DNA of 64,000 nt from Trichostrongylus colubriformis. Its lineage: Eukaryota > Nematoda > Chromadorea > Rhabditida > Trichostrongylidae. The position numbers and the translations under genes are program-made. Location of the stretch: assembly GCA_963978905.1 (NCBI GenBank), contig OZ022256.1, positions 9,779,501 through 9,843,500 on the forward strand, written 5' to 3'. Below, in pieces: positions 33,101 through 45,000 of this stretch (its first letter is position 1; each line of letters begins with the position of its first letter). The notes under the pieces are model-generated. The model ran no database searches. It was not told the DNA's origin and saw only the letters and a list, made by a program, of their open reading frames with translations.

Positions 33101-36100
33101 GCCTCGTGTATGAAGAGACAGCCCTGCGACGACAATTTGAGCGGGTGATATCGGGGAACAGCAGGAGGGGACCGTATTCTTTCCGGAGACCTCAGGGGGA
33201 GGAGTCGAATTTCTCCAGAATTTTTCTCGACGCCAGGCTTGGCGCTGCTCCTCTGGCTATTTACCTACCAAAAATCCTTTTGTATGCTTTACGGATATGA
33301 ATACACAGCAGAGATCATTTCTCGATTTACTGTAAAATCAGTATAGTGGGAAAAGACCAGCGCTGGAATTGGGGCTATATTGTGTAGACCTTACCAGCGG
33401 TTGTAGTACGCTCTTTTGTTGTCTTTTTCACTGTGGTTTGTCTTGCCCGTGTTGCTGGTTTCTGTGTTCTAGTAACCAATTTTGGAAGCTGCCTCTGGAC
33501 TTGCGGCTTAAGGCAACCGATTTCCGCGATGTGTAAGCTGTCAGAAGAATCGTTGAGTGCTTTCTGAAATTACAGCTGCTCATTATAACTCATTCTCCGG
33601 GTGATCATGACAGGTGAATGAAATATAGAAAACTGACCATTATCCCCAGTGAGAATGCCTGCCCGCATGGAACTGCGTCGCCAGAGCAGTGGCATTCGAG
33701 AATTTCACCCAAATTCAACAGTGTCATTTTCCTCTTGTCCTGTGGGGGCTTCACATACGCTCCTTAATCAGTACTACGAGTTTCTACAATGACTTTCTGT
33801 TGCTTTCAGTAGTTACCACCGCTGCTGTCTGAGAAGCACCTTTCTCCTGAATATTAGTGATGGTGGACCCCACCTCCCCTTCTGCTCCACGACGTTTGTG
33901 TAATCGTACTTCTTAAAAGCTCAGAAAGGGATGAAATATGTATCGAATGAGAGAATAGCGCAATTTGCGGAGCCGTGGAAATGAAGAACCGTGGAATTTG
34001 CGGAATCTACTCTAACAGATAAATCTCATTCATTGCTTTTTCACCATACAGTTTTTCCTTTAATGAGAATAGAGGAATCGTAAAAGTAAAGATTAGAAGA
34101 TTTCGGAGGCGATTTTAAGGTACAGCCCAGCACTGTCGACCGCTCGTGAATGATGAGCTACGTGGAATGATACGCGCCGCATACGTGGATCTTTCCACAG
34201 TCCTTCATTTTCGCCAATTCCACCATCCCTCCAATTTCACAGTTTTCCCGATTGATACGAATCCATCCGCCGGTGCTGTCGCAATGGGGGGGGGCATCCC
34301 ATTATGGACCGCATTTTAATCTAAGCCAAAAAGGGAAAGGAACCTCTCCCTTCCTCCCTTGAGGTTTAGGTAAAAATATACGCCTGCATGTGCAGAGTGA
34401 TCCCACAAAAATCCTTCAGAGGTACTCATGTATGGAACTTTTTGTGAGATGCCCCCCCCCCCCCCTCATTGCGTTAGCACCCATTCGCCTTCCCACAATT
34501 CCGCAAGTTCCGCATTCCTCCCAGTCGATACCTATCTAATGCTTTTTCCGCAAATTCCCAACTATAGATGCTGCCTCAATGGTACTATCAAGGACCTGAA
34601 GGCAATGATAGAGGAGATTCAGTTGTTCCATTTATTCCAATCTTCGATGCTGATCCGTGAACTACTTTACCAGGAAGGCTGACACTTCAAACACCACGTA
34701 ACTTCGATCGATATGGCATTAATACGATACGATAAGTATCATTCTGCTACATGCCCATTACTGTACACTTCACTAATTCTTCGGCAAAGTCGACCCTATA
34801 AGGCGGGTCTGTCATCCAGAGGCGTCAGCTATCAACCGTCACACTGTCCAGCTAGGGGATGTGCTCCTGGACGGGGATTTCGCCACATAGGCTTCCTATA
34901 CCCTCAGTTCCCATGTGAATAACTTTTTTAAGGGACTTATTACTAACCACATTACCCCCATCCACTGCCTTCAATACGTACCGATTGATAATGTCCTACT
35001 ATATATAATTCGCTTAGTATGTCTGTGTGTGTGTGTCTGTGTGTGTGTGTGTGTTTGTCCGTCTGTCACGAAATTCATATCTCGCGTCGCAGCAAAGCTG
35101 GGACGCTGAATTTTACAAGTGATATAGGGGGTGCCAAGGGAACCCCAGCGGTGGTGGACCGAAAGTGATAGCAGCTGATAAGGGCTGATAAGGAGCCTCG
35201 CAAGGCAAATGTCACCAAATCCGTTTCGCCTTTCGGGTTGATCCTAAAGCGCTGACACCCATAGGTGTTTTGCGGGATGGGACGGGGACATTAATGGTGG
35301 ACGACCAGCATTGATAACGGTTGATAAGATTCGATAAGGAGCGTAAAAAGCCTAGAGTCGTCAAATCCGTTTCGCTTTTCGCGTTGATCCAGGAGCGCTG
35401 ACACTCATGGGTATTTAGCAGGGTGGGACGGGGACATTAATGGTGGACGACCAGCATTGATAACGGTTGATAAGATTCGATAAGGAGCGTAAAAAGTCTA
35501 GAGTCGTCGAATTCGTTTTGCCTTTCGCGTTGATCCAAGGGCGCTGACATTTATAAGTGTTTTGCGGGATGGGGCAGGAACATTAATGGTGGGTGACCCG
35601 CACTAATAATGGTTGATAAGATTCGATAAGGGGCGTAAAAAGGCTAGAGTCGTCAAATTCGTTTCGCCTTTCGCGTTGATCGAGGAGCGCTGATACTCAT
35701 GGGTGTTTAGCAGGGTGGGACGGGGACATTAATAGTGGGTGATCCAAACTGATAATGGTTGATAAGCTTCGATTGGGAGCGTGAGAAAGGGAAATGTCAC
35801 CGAGGCCGGCTTGCTTCTACGGCTAACAGTGGAATGTTCATATTCGCAGGTATTGTGTGGTACGGGTACCTCATGGTACTGTTGGGTACAGGAGCCTCAG
35901 TGAAACTGATAACGGCGTACAAAGGCTGATAAGAATCGTTAGGAATTGGATAGGATGAAATCCTTGCTAACATTGTACGACCACCTTAGCAATAGCGTCT
36001 GATGCTCAGTGCCATTAGGTGAACGTATTTTGTTTGTGTTCTGATATCACTGGCCGATGTATCGACCGCTGAATGCCTGGCGTTCCAAAAAATGGTGCGT

Positions 36101-39100
36101 TTCTCTTGATAATGCGATCTCCATTGATAATCATGATACAACCTATTTTTGTGATAGCAAAGCAAGCGGTTCACTCGGAATCATTTTCTAATGCGGTACT
36201 TGCAGCAACACTGGGTATCGACCGCTAGACTATGTAAAATTTCAAGTAGTGAAGCATGTTTACGAAAACGATAAACATCGATAAGCGGGATATGGCCTAC
36301 CATCAATGTGTACGAATTAGATTCTCAGCAAGTGAACAAATTTTTATCAATCGATGCAGCCGAATAAAAAACTATCGATTTCCAAACTACCCAAACTCCC
36401 AATGATGACCAGTTGGCTGGCGCACACTACTGCGCGCGATTCATGTGGATTACGTGCAAAATGGGTTCCATGCAATGCGATTGAAGTATACCGATACCAA
36501 AATGCTTTTTTATCACGCCATCTTCTCTGCTTTTTTGCAGTTCAATAGCTCAGCTGAAAGTAGAGGGAAGGGAATCTCTGCTCCGCTGTGGTCGGGCCGA
36601 ACACACCCATTTTGCACAACATCGTTATCGCGCGCAGTAATCTGCGCCAGCCAACTGGTAAGTTAATAAACGAGTAGACCGAAGAAGAACACTTATCGAT
36701 TGGTGACCTAGTCATTCATCCACCAGCGAGTTCGTCCATTTGCTATACACCTTTTAAGTTGTGTCGTCAATTCTGTACAATGCCAGGTAGCGGTTGTGGA
36801 ACGTACCTTCGCAGAAAGGGGAATGTGAACCTAGGGAGGGGGGGGAGGGGGAAGAGAAGAGTGCGACAGACCTCGACAGATCATTCGTCACGTTGTGAAT
36901 TGGCTACAAGCGAGAAGACTCGGCGCCACGGTCGCCTTCGTCGAGAATTCCTCGTGTTTTGGGCTGGAGGGAGCCGTGTTTCGAATTTTTTTCAATTTAT
37001 TGTCGTCAAATCCCTTTGGGCTTTCAGAAACGGAAGGCCGCTCCTGAAAGAAGTTGTCAATCGATAGTCACACTCAACAATAGGTGGTAATAATGGTCCT
37101 ACTATATATAATTCGCTTAGTATGTCTGTGTGTGTCTGTGTGTGTGTGTGTTTGTCCGTCTGTCACGAAATTCATATCTTGCGTCGCAGTAAAGCTCGGA
37201 CCATGAATTTCACAAGTGATGTAGGGGGTGCCAAGAGAACTCAAACGGTGGTGGACCGAAAGTGATAGCAGCTGATAACGGCTGATAAGAAGCCTCGGAA
37301 AGCAAATGTCACCAAATCCGTTTCGCCTTTCGGGTTGATCCTAGAGCGCTGACACTCATAGGTGTTTAGCAGGGTGGGCCAGAGACATTAATGGTGGGTG
37401 ACTCGCATCGATAACGGTTGATAAGATTCGATAAGGAGCTTAAAAAGGGTAGAGTCGTCGAATCCGTTTCGCTTTTCGCATTGATCCTGGAGCGTTCATA
37501 CTTACAGGCTTTTTGCGGAGTGAGACGGGGGCATTAATGGTGGGTGATCCAGCTTAACAACGGTTGATAAGATTTGATAAGGAGCATGAGAAGGCGAATG
37601 TCGTCAAATTCGTTTCGCCTTCCGCGTTGATCCAAGAGCGCTGACTTTCATGGGTGTTTGGGAGGGTGGACCAGGGACATAAATGGTGGGGGATCCAGCT
37701 TGATAACGGCTGATAAGATTTGATAATGAGCGTAGAAAGGCTAGAGTCATCTAATCCATTTCGCCTTTCGAGTCGATCCCAGAGCGCCGATATTAATAAA
37801 TGTTTTGAGTGTTGGGACGGGGACATCAATGGTGAGTGACTCGCATCGATAACGGCTGATAAGATTTGATAAGGAGCATGAGAAGGCATATGTCGTCAAA
37901 TTCGTTTCGCCTTTCGTGTTGTCCAAGAGCGCTGACACTCATAACTGTTCAGCAGGGTGGGACGGGCACATCAATGGTGGGTGATCCAAACTGATAACAG
38001 TTGATAAGATGCGATAAGGAGCGTGAGAAGGAAAATGTCACCAAGGCCGGTTCGCTTTTGCGGCTAACAGTGAAATGTTAACATTCGCAGGTATTGTAGG
38101 GTACGGGGAGCTCAATGGTGTTGTTGGGTTGGCTGATGGGAACCTTGGGAATTGGATAGGATGGAATCCTTTACGTCGCTTGCTACTACTACACGACCGC
38201 TTTAGCAAAAGCGTCTAATGCTCAGGGCATTGGGTGAACATATACTGTTTATGTTCTGATATTACTGGCCGATGTATCGACCGCTGAATTGCCTAGCGTT
38301 CCAGATGGTGCACTCCTCTTGATACTGCGATCTACATTGATAATCATGATACAACCTATATTTGTGATAGCAAAGCAAGCGATTCACTCGGAATCATTTT
38401 TTAATGCGCTACTGCAGCAACCCTGGGTATCGACCGCTAGACTATGCAATATTCCAAATAGTGAGGCGCTTTTACGAAAACGATAAACATCGATAATCGG
38501 AATATGGATCTGCCATCAATGTGTAGGGATTGATGCCCAGCAGGTAAATAAATTGTTACCAATAGATGCAATCGAATACAAAACTATCGATCTCTAAACA
38601 GTCCGAATTCCCAAATATGGCCTGAACCAGCTGGCTGGCGCACGCTACTGCGCGCGATTCATGTTGACGACGTGCAAAATGGGTCCGATGCAAATCGACT
38701 GAAGTATCATAGCACCGGAATGCTTTTTTATCACGCCATCTTCTCTGTTTTTTCCAATCCAATAGCTCAGCTGAAAGCAGAGGAAAGGGAATTTCGGCTC
38801 AATTCCATACACAACCGTGTTCGTGCCGCAAACCTATTTTGCACAACATCGCCATGAATCGCGCGCAGTAGTGTGCGCCCGCCAGCTGGTAATTAGTAAT
38901 CGACTAATGACCTTTATAGTTTTTTTTGGGAAGCCGGCTTGTATAGTAAAGGACAACACAACCCACATGAGACGACCGGGAAGGGCGATCGTGTTTTTCA
39001 TGACCCTACCCTCTAAAGGGAGAGGACGTACGGAGGCCCAGTCCATGGAGGGTGGTATTTTTCGGAAACTTTATTCGACATCGGACTTACACTGCTCGAC

Positions 39101-39723
39101 AAATCTCAGCTCAGATATTGGGCAGTGAGAAGGAGTTCTAAGGTAGGTGAAACATCTTCTATGTGGCACGTGAGAGTTACATGACCCATCCACCCGCATC
39201 CACCCCACCTTATTCACACCACCCCTATCCCATTGGCCCTTACCACCTGACGCAAGCCACTCGTGAAATCAACGTGTTCCACTGGGCGATGCCGAAAAGA
39301 CTTTCGAATAAAATGATTGCTGAAGGGGAACTGACCTGCCGCCGAATATCTTCTACATCCCTTTGCCTTCTGAAAACCTGGATCAATACCGAAATTATTA
39401 TAGTCAAATTACTGCTCGACTCACCAACACTTTTGAAATTCCATGCTGAGCTCTATATTCTCCACATTGCAGTAAGTTCCGTACTGTATCGATTCCCGCT
39501 ATCTTGCGTACAGTGATTCGGACGCAGTGGTTATGTGTTCGATTTTTTTCAAACTAAATTAAGGAGTGTAGGTTGAAAGGGTAATTCGTTGAATGATGGT
39601 GCTTGATACTTGTGCAAATCTTACTGGTGCAACTGGCCGACTTATATCGCATTCTCCTCGGAACACAGCTCCAATTTGTGTGGTAATTGCACTGACTGTA
39701 ACAAGTAAGCTGTAGGACAGCAT
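26934..39723 (-). CDS. Single-pass membrane protein, gene II of a tandem pair (partial exon model)
   Basis: Exons on the minus strand: 39723-39625 (33 codons), 39450-39425 (26 nt), 39366-39252 (115 nt), [gap], 33762-33638 (125 nt), 33563-33395 (169 nt), 27521-27500 (22 nt), 27180-26934 (247 nt). Lengths equal gene I exactly for exons 1-3 and the microexon; other exons differ only by multiples of three. Exon 1 reads MLSYSLLVTVSAITTQIG then AVFRGECDISRP. The Cys exon keeps GEILECHC. The stalk exon is shorter and Thr/Lys-rich where gene I is proline-rich. The terminal exon keeps one membrane helix and the SPTKDYFKP end. Introns hold two Helitron-like elements and a Mutator-like element. Likely a cell-surface protein; function unknown. 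Confidence 0.72.
27500..27521 (-). CDS. Gene II 22-nt microexon
   Basis: Encodes the VTEDEL core between a GGCACAG acceptor and a GTAAGT donor. Length and phase equal the gene I microexon; the two base differences keep the peptide. Confidence 0.75.
27525..28401. other. Intron of gene II, no exon supported
   Basis: Short frames at 27969-28278 have no partner in gene I and no clear splice sites. Confidence 0.35.
28402..28410 (+). repeat. 9-bp target-site duplication, left
   Basis: GTATAACAG, identical to 29431-29439 on the other side of the element. Confidence 0.8.
28411..29430. mobile_element. Non-autonomous Mutator-like element
   Basis: Ends GGGTGTGTACCCTAATGTCA and its near-perfect complement, with inverted homology extending about 165-190 bp. 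Flanked on both sides by GTATAACAG (28402-28410 and 29431-29439), a perfect 9-bp target duplication. Long terminal inverted repeats plus 9-bp duplication are typical of Mutator-like elements. No transposase. A palindromic insert with poly-G/poly-C ends occupies 28854-29067. Confidence 0.8.
29431..29439 (+). repeat. 9-bp target-site duplication, right
   Basis: GTATAACAG, identical to 28402-28410. Confidence 0.8.
29445..33390. other. Intron of gene II, no exon supported
   Basis: No conserved exon was found. It contains one notable perfect hairpin (31175-31218) and a GC-rich patch at 30575-30680. Confidence 0.35.
31175..31218. repeat. Perfect 18-bp inverted repeat, 8-nt loop
   Basis: TTCTCCATTTTGATAAAG, loop TCATCAGG, then the exact complement. 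It could form a stable RNA hairpin if transcribed as part of the gene II intron, or be a transposon relic. Confidence 0.75.
33395..33762 (-). CDS. Gene II Cys exon and Thr/Lys-rich stalk exon
   Basis: Exon 33762-33638 encodes AYVKPPQDK...GEILECHCSGD...GIM and ends at a GTCAGT donor. After a 74-bp intron, exon 33563-33395 starts KALNDSSDSLHIAEIGC and passes into a Lys/Thr/Arg-rich stretch ending TTTA in phase 1 before GTAAGG. Confidence 0.75.
34272..34482. mobile_element. G-run MITE, family 3, complete copy
   Basis: GGTGCTGTCGCAATGGGG at the left and CCTCATTGCGTTAGCACC at the right form the clearest terminal inverted repeat of the family; a 9-G run and a 14-C run flank the core. It lies in an intron of gene II. 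Confidence 0.75.
34500..34990. repeat. Intronic stretch with dispersed repeat
   Basis: 34560-34930 shares blocks with 24430-24690 (GGGGATTTCGCCACA, GGCTTCCTA) and with 5980-6160 (AATACGATACGA). No exon seen. Confidence 0.45.
34995..36658 (+). mobile_element. Non-autonomous Helitron-like element B
   Basis: 5' TCCTACTATATATAATTCGC, (GT)n, TCCGTCTGTCACGAAATTC, then five 146-bp units with starts at about 35291, 35437, 35583 and 35729, unique sequence, and a 3' end of GCGCGCA-GTAA-TCTGCGC hairpin and CAGCCAACTGG|T. It lies in an intron of gene II. Confidence 0.72.
37097..38889 (+). mobile_element. Non-autonomous Helitron-like element C
   Basis: Same structure as element B in the same orientation: TCCTACTATATATAATTCGC start, (GT)n, minisatellite, 3' hairpin GCGCGCA-GTAG-TGTGCGC then CCGCCAGCTGG|T. 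It lies in an intron of gene II, 0.36 kb from exon 3. Confidence 0.72.
39252..39723 (-). CDS. Gene II exons 1-3: signal peptide and N-terminal ectodomain
   Basis: Exon 1 ends RPVAP|GTAAGA, exon 2 (LSMEFQKC) ends at GTGAGT, and exon 3 contains QVSSPSAIILFESL and ends VAC|GTCAGG. Intron lengths (174 and 58 bp) nearly equal those of gene I. A run-on past the last donor would stop two codons later (39240). Confidence 0.75.
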
Positions 39724-39979
39724 GGTGAGATGGCGAGATTTCAAAGAATGAATCTCACCACATTTGTATCTCGTGCTTATTCGTATCTCAGCTATCGGAC
39801 AACTGTCTGAGCTGTCCATTATTCTGTTGCTTTCATATGCTCTCACCAAAGCTGACCACTCAACTAAGAGCGTACAATCTTGTCAAGTCTTGCAACACAT
39901 GTTTTTTATTCAAGGGTTCAGTACCTCGAGGCTTGTAGTAGATAAACACAGGCAATATAATCATCGGTGTCTCCTACCG

Positions 39980-40235
39980 CTTGCCCCCAATGACTGGGTA
40001 GCCGCTCAGTGCCATCTGTCCAGAAGTTCACAAGCTGCGATTTGAGAAATCCATGAATTCACAAGTCTAATGGGGTCTGCCAGCATGCCGGTACAACATG
40101 CCGGTATACAAGATCTTGTAAGGAAGCAGATCAGCTGCTCTTGGAGAATGGTGAAAGCAAGTGTTAAATAGTTTCTGGAAATCTTGGCGCAGACAGTAGT
40201 AGTTTTAGTGATCCGGCTCGTACAACTCAAGTTGC
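39980..40235 (-). pseudogene. Broken copy of the gene at 62.2-63.1 kb
   Basis: The exon matching 62193-62272 is recognisable here (IHGFLKSQLVNFWTDGTERLP against IHDFLKSWHVDFCDFTERLP), but the codon TGT near its start is TGA, and its donor is shifted and reads GCAAGC. Upstream, a KLFNTCFHHSPRAADLLP stretch matches KLINTCSHHFPKIAVCLP near 63.0 kb but is surrounded by frameshifts. The exon at 62303-62449 has no counterpart. Confidence 0.55.
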
Positions 40236-40429
40236 GGCATTCCTGTCCAATTTAATGGTCTTATGGGATTATGAACTCGAACCGGTTATTGGTCCACCTC
40301 AGTACATTTTATGGAAATCAGTGGAGCATGTTATAACTCACCAGTTGGTTAGGGCACACTACTGTGCCCGATACACCATGTGCGTCATCGAGTCGATCGG
40401 AATTGCTCTTTTCCCTGAAGACGGAGTAT

Positions 40430-40860
40430 TTCAGTGCACCCCCCCCCCCCTCCACCGTGGGTGGAGCTAAACTTGAATCATGTGTGCTCTTTACTTCTTG
40501 TCCCATGCCCTACCCATTCCGAATTTGACTCTATCTCCAGAGGTCGTTTTTCATGTGACGTCCAAGCTCCGTCCACCACCACAAATGCTCCCCCGCTGTG
40601 CTCAGGCCTTTTTCGTGACTTCAAAAAAACTTATTGCTGACCTGAATCCATCTTCTCCCCGCGTTTGAGGCACATTCGAACGCAATCAATAATTTTCCGG
40701 CTGAAAACGGAACATTCCAGTGCACATCCCGCCTGCCGTTGGCGTAGCTTTACTTGATCCATGTGTGGTGTTTACTTCCTGTCCCATGTCCCACCCATAC
40801 CACACTTGTCCCCATCTCCGCAGGTCGTTTCTCATATAGTACCTGATTTCGTGACAGGCG
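40430..40860. repeat. Two diverged tandem copies of a ~270-bp block
   Basis: GTATTTCAGTGCACCC...ATCATGTGTGCTCTTTACTTC...CTCCAGAGGTCG at 40427 recurs as CATTCCAGTGCAC...ATCCATGTGTGGTGTTTACTTC...CTCCGCAGGTCG at 40703. No exon supported. Confidence 0.65.
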
Positions 40861-40869
40861 GACAGAGGG

Positions 40870-42050
40870 ACAGAGTGATATACATAACAGTAGCCAATAA
40901 TTCCTAAAGTTCGCGATCAGTGGAGTGACAAAAAATTTGAAGAGTCGCAATATTTATGCCTCAATGTAATATCTGCACACATTTACAGAGGAATAGAGAA
41001 TAGGATTCTGGTCCGGCAGCTGACCGACGAGATGCCAGGTGGATTGGAGAAGCGGCGGAAAGCAACAGCAAGCACATAGATGCTAATACGAGTAACTAAG
41101 TAATTGCTGGGTGGCAGTGAAGAAGAACGCAAGCACATGCATAATCCTAGAAGACCAATTGTAGGAATCGACATATTTATCGTTAGCTCTAGCAGAGAAA
41201 GGAAAGCTCCCTGTAAAAAACTCGGTAGCTTGCGTTTTTATTTCGTGATCTTGGCTTCCTTGGATTCATCTATGGCTAACACATCTGGATTGTACACGCT
41301 CGAGAGGTTTTGAAGGGAAAGAGAGTGTAGACAGAGCTCCAAACTTTGACGAAAGTCCAAGATCAGGCATCGTTGTATGCACCACTCAATTGAGAAAGTC
41401 GCATAATACACGCTACAAGCAAGGTCCATTGAAAAGCAACAAATACCGGCTCCATGGCAGGTGCTATCATAGCGCTACCGTATGGATGATATGGCTGAGA
41501 TCCGCAATCTAAGAAACCGAGCAGTACTTTCAGAGACCGTTTTCGCTCATGGTAACGAGGCAGGAATTCGAGGGAATCCATCGAAGGTGGACGGTGCACT
41601 GAGTTTAACGTACGGTGGCATCTCCATGTTAGCGTGAAATCGCTTTCCCGTAGGCACATCTGCCTGCTTCCATATTTTGTAGCTTCCTGGTGAAATTGTT
41701 GCTATCAGAGAGTCTGTTAACAACATGACTATTTGTTCAGTTTTCTGACAATGTGTATATGGCTTGGACATTTCTTTGCTGCAAAACAAGGAAGTAACCA
41801 AGACAAGGCTACAATCAGCAGTAGACTGATTTCAATAAAATTACTGTCACTCCTCATACATTGTTTTTACGCAACGATGTTTATTATTGAGGTAAGCAGA
41901 GACTTTAAAATAGAGCTGCAAGTATTCTATTGCTCCCTTTATTCATAGCAACATAGATATTTCTCTGATAAACGACTCTCACTGTGAATTATTTGTTTCG
42001 CTCTCCTCCACTATATAACCTTACAAAAAACTCCCTAGCAGTGCTTTTCA
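40870..42050. other. Upstream region of serpentine receptor A
   Basis: No exon or repeat supported; the promoter of receptor A is expected here. AG at 42050-42051 in TTTTCAG, two bases before the start codon, is a likely trans-splice acceptor. Confidence 0.45.
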
Positions 42051-42051
42051 G
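42043..42051 (+). promoter_or_regulatory. Likely trans-splice acceptor of receptor A
   Basis: GCTTTTCAG ends two bases before the ATG. No upstream coding exon exists, so a spliced leader is the natural partner. Confidence 0.5.
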
Positions 42052-42053
42052 TT

Positions 42054-45000
42054 ATGGATTTGTCATGGCAGCAGGCTGTTTTTATGATGGCCACTATTGT
42101 GACGTTGCCTCTGCACTTCGCCATACTGTTGGTAGTAGTGAGTCGCAGAAAATTGACATCATTTCACGTTCTGGTACTTTCGCAGGCAAGCACATGTGCT
42201 CTTTGTACCAAATGAGCAAAGAAATAGGAATGTTCGTCCAGGGAGTAGCTGATGTTGTCTCATTGGTCAACTATATTTTTATTAATATTCTTCCTCTGTC
42301 GCAGTTATTCAATGAATTTTACTTTGAAAATCGACAATTTCTGGCCAATTATGGATTCCGCAGTGTATATTTTTCCGTTTTCCTCAGAAATGTTGGTGTA
42401 GCGTTGATGTCATTGCAGAGATACATTTGTGTTTGTAAGTCCGGAGCGAAAGTTGGAAAGGTAACTACCTGAAATTAACGATTTCGATCTGTATTATCTG
42501 TTATCTTCTAAAGACGGTAGAGGCGGTAATCACCAACACGATCCACATGATTACTAGATTAGACGCGTTTGCAAAACTTTAGAAACATAGCATGGTGTAG
42601 TGGAATTTGTTACTATATGGTCAGCGTGGTATTCTATTTCGGTAGAGTATTCCGTGTTTACGTCACAACGAAATGACAAGCACATGACAATACCATCACA
42701 GGAACAACATTTTGATTTTCTACTTTGAGAGAGAATTTTGATAATCTCCTTTGTCAACTCATTATAATTCCTCCCATGAGGTCATCCTTCTGGTCAGAAC
42801 ATAATTTGTGCGGTATTGGATTCAGCGGCTCTTATATGATCGTTTCTGAACCGCGTATAGTTATCCTCCAGCCATAGCTGAAGGCTCCATTTTTGGTGGT
42901 GAAATGCAAGCCATTCCTCACCGGCGTAATTTTTTTGAGATGGCTATCAGAGCAGAAATAACCGTTTCCAGGAGCTTCAACCATAAACCTCAGAATGAAA
43001 CATCTTGGAAGGTTTGAATGGGTCGAGCTCCATCTCGAAATGTTGGAGCACCCGAAACAAGTTATTTTATGCAGGCATAGCGATATAAGATTTCTGGACC
43101 ACACTGGCTTCAAGCGAGCGAAAACATTGCTGAAAAAGAGCTCGAACCATTCAGTCACCGGGAGCATCTTTTGGTGTTCGGCGGAACAATGCATAAATAT
43201 GGACTCCACTAGCTATACATTAACAAAACTAACGGAGCATCAGCAGAGCAAACGCGAATTCCATAAGAGTAACAGAATCGGAATCTGGAAGCTTTGATCA
43301 AAGATCAAAATAAGGGATGGAAATCAATTATTTTCAGTAAACGTGGGAGAGGACACCATATGATGTACTTCTTCCATTCCGCATTGCGTGTTTTGTCAGC
43401 AGGATTGAGTGTTACGCTTTTTGTCCATCAAGATATTTCAGATCGTTTCACGTGCCTCAGCCGTTCTACTCGCTGTCCTGCAATGGGGTGCAGGCCTTTT
43501 TCTGGTGTTACCGCTGTGCCAACTGTCATACAACGTGACCTATGAAATGAAACCAAAATTGGAGTTATCGATACCACCACCGCTTTCAGCGGTTTGTCAA
43601 TCATTTATTCGATAATGAATGCCTGGAGTGATCCTACAGCAAACAGATATCATATTATTTGTAAAAGTGATATGTTAGTAGTAACTGTTATAAGTGCGTG
43701 CTTCCAGAAGTTGTGAGGACCCATTTATGTTTTAATTTATTATTTACTCAATCGTAGTAATTTTCCTCTTTATAAATCAGGTTGTCGCAAAATTGATTTC
43801 GAAATTGGACCGCATACTTTAAACTACTATAACTCAGCTTAAAGGCACACCACGCGATAATCAAAGTGGTCCCTACCTTTTCAGGGCAGGTAGACCCTTA
43901 GATGGTTGTGAAGATTACACCCTTTTCGCAGCGCCACGGCTCACCCCCGCCGCGCACGGCCTGGTCGACCCGAGCCGAGTTGAGCTCACCGAGTCGAATC
44001 ACATCCGGCTCAGCCGAAAGGGAAACTTGCGATAAGACAAGATAAGTCAGCGATATCAATAGCGTAGGTAGCTTCAGCAGGGAAAAACAGGTGATATCAT
44101 AGCATTTTGCGCGATATCATCGGGGAAGAGCTCTTCTATAATCTCCAATACTCGTACGAGGACTGAGGGCAGGGAGCTTTATTTTCAGTGGTTTTGAGGG
44201 GTTTCGATTCATTTTCTTCACTAGTGGGTAAACCAGGGCCTCTACATCCTGTAACACGTGCGATAGCTCTCACAATTTTTCGCGAGGTGTGCCTTCAAAC
44301 ACAAGTTTATCGATCGAAGTAAAAACCATCAGAATCTACACATTTTAGCCAATGAACAGGTAATAATTTCAAGCCTTTACTATAAAAACTACTATCACGA
44401 GAATCAACTAACTCAAGGAAGGCACATTCAACATCGTCTAAATTAGCAATTTGTTTCTGGCGCAGATGAGAATGGAGGGCTCGAAAAAAGTGGTTTCCTG
44501 TGGGGGAGAGGTCGGGAGAATACGCTGGGTAAGGGAGAACTTTTACACCCAAGTGGGTCAATTTCGGTCGAGTGATTTGTGAGGTGTGTGGCCTTGAGTT
44601 GTCCTGCAACACGATCGGCCCTCTTCTATTCACCACCGCCGGCCACAACTTTTACCATTTGCTCCAGATCACAACAGTGAGACTCTGCTGTGACTGGCTG
44701 ACCATGTTGCAAGAATTTATAATGGATTACACCTTTACAACACCACCACACAGTAATCATAACTTTTCAAGGGTGAAGGTCGGGTTTAGGAAAAGTTTTT
44801 TGATTAGCATCCTTATCTATCCAGACTAATCCCCGTTTCCTGTTATCATAAAAAATCCATTTTTCAATTATAGCTACAGTTATATTACGGTTTACAAATG
44901 GCTCATTGTTATAGCGAACTAGAAGGTTGGAGCAGGTGTCGAAACGTGCCAGACGCTGCTCATCGGTCAGCTCATGAGGCACCCACTTCAACATCTTCTT

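Noticed and set aside
41984..42472. 162-codon continuous frame as the first exon of receptor A
   Set aside because: Its first half is out of frame with receptor B; the correct exon 1 starts at 42054 and ends at a GC donor, and only the second half of this frame is exon 2.
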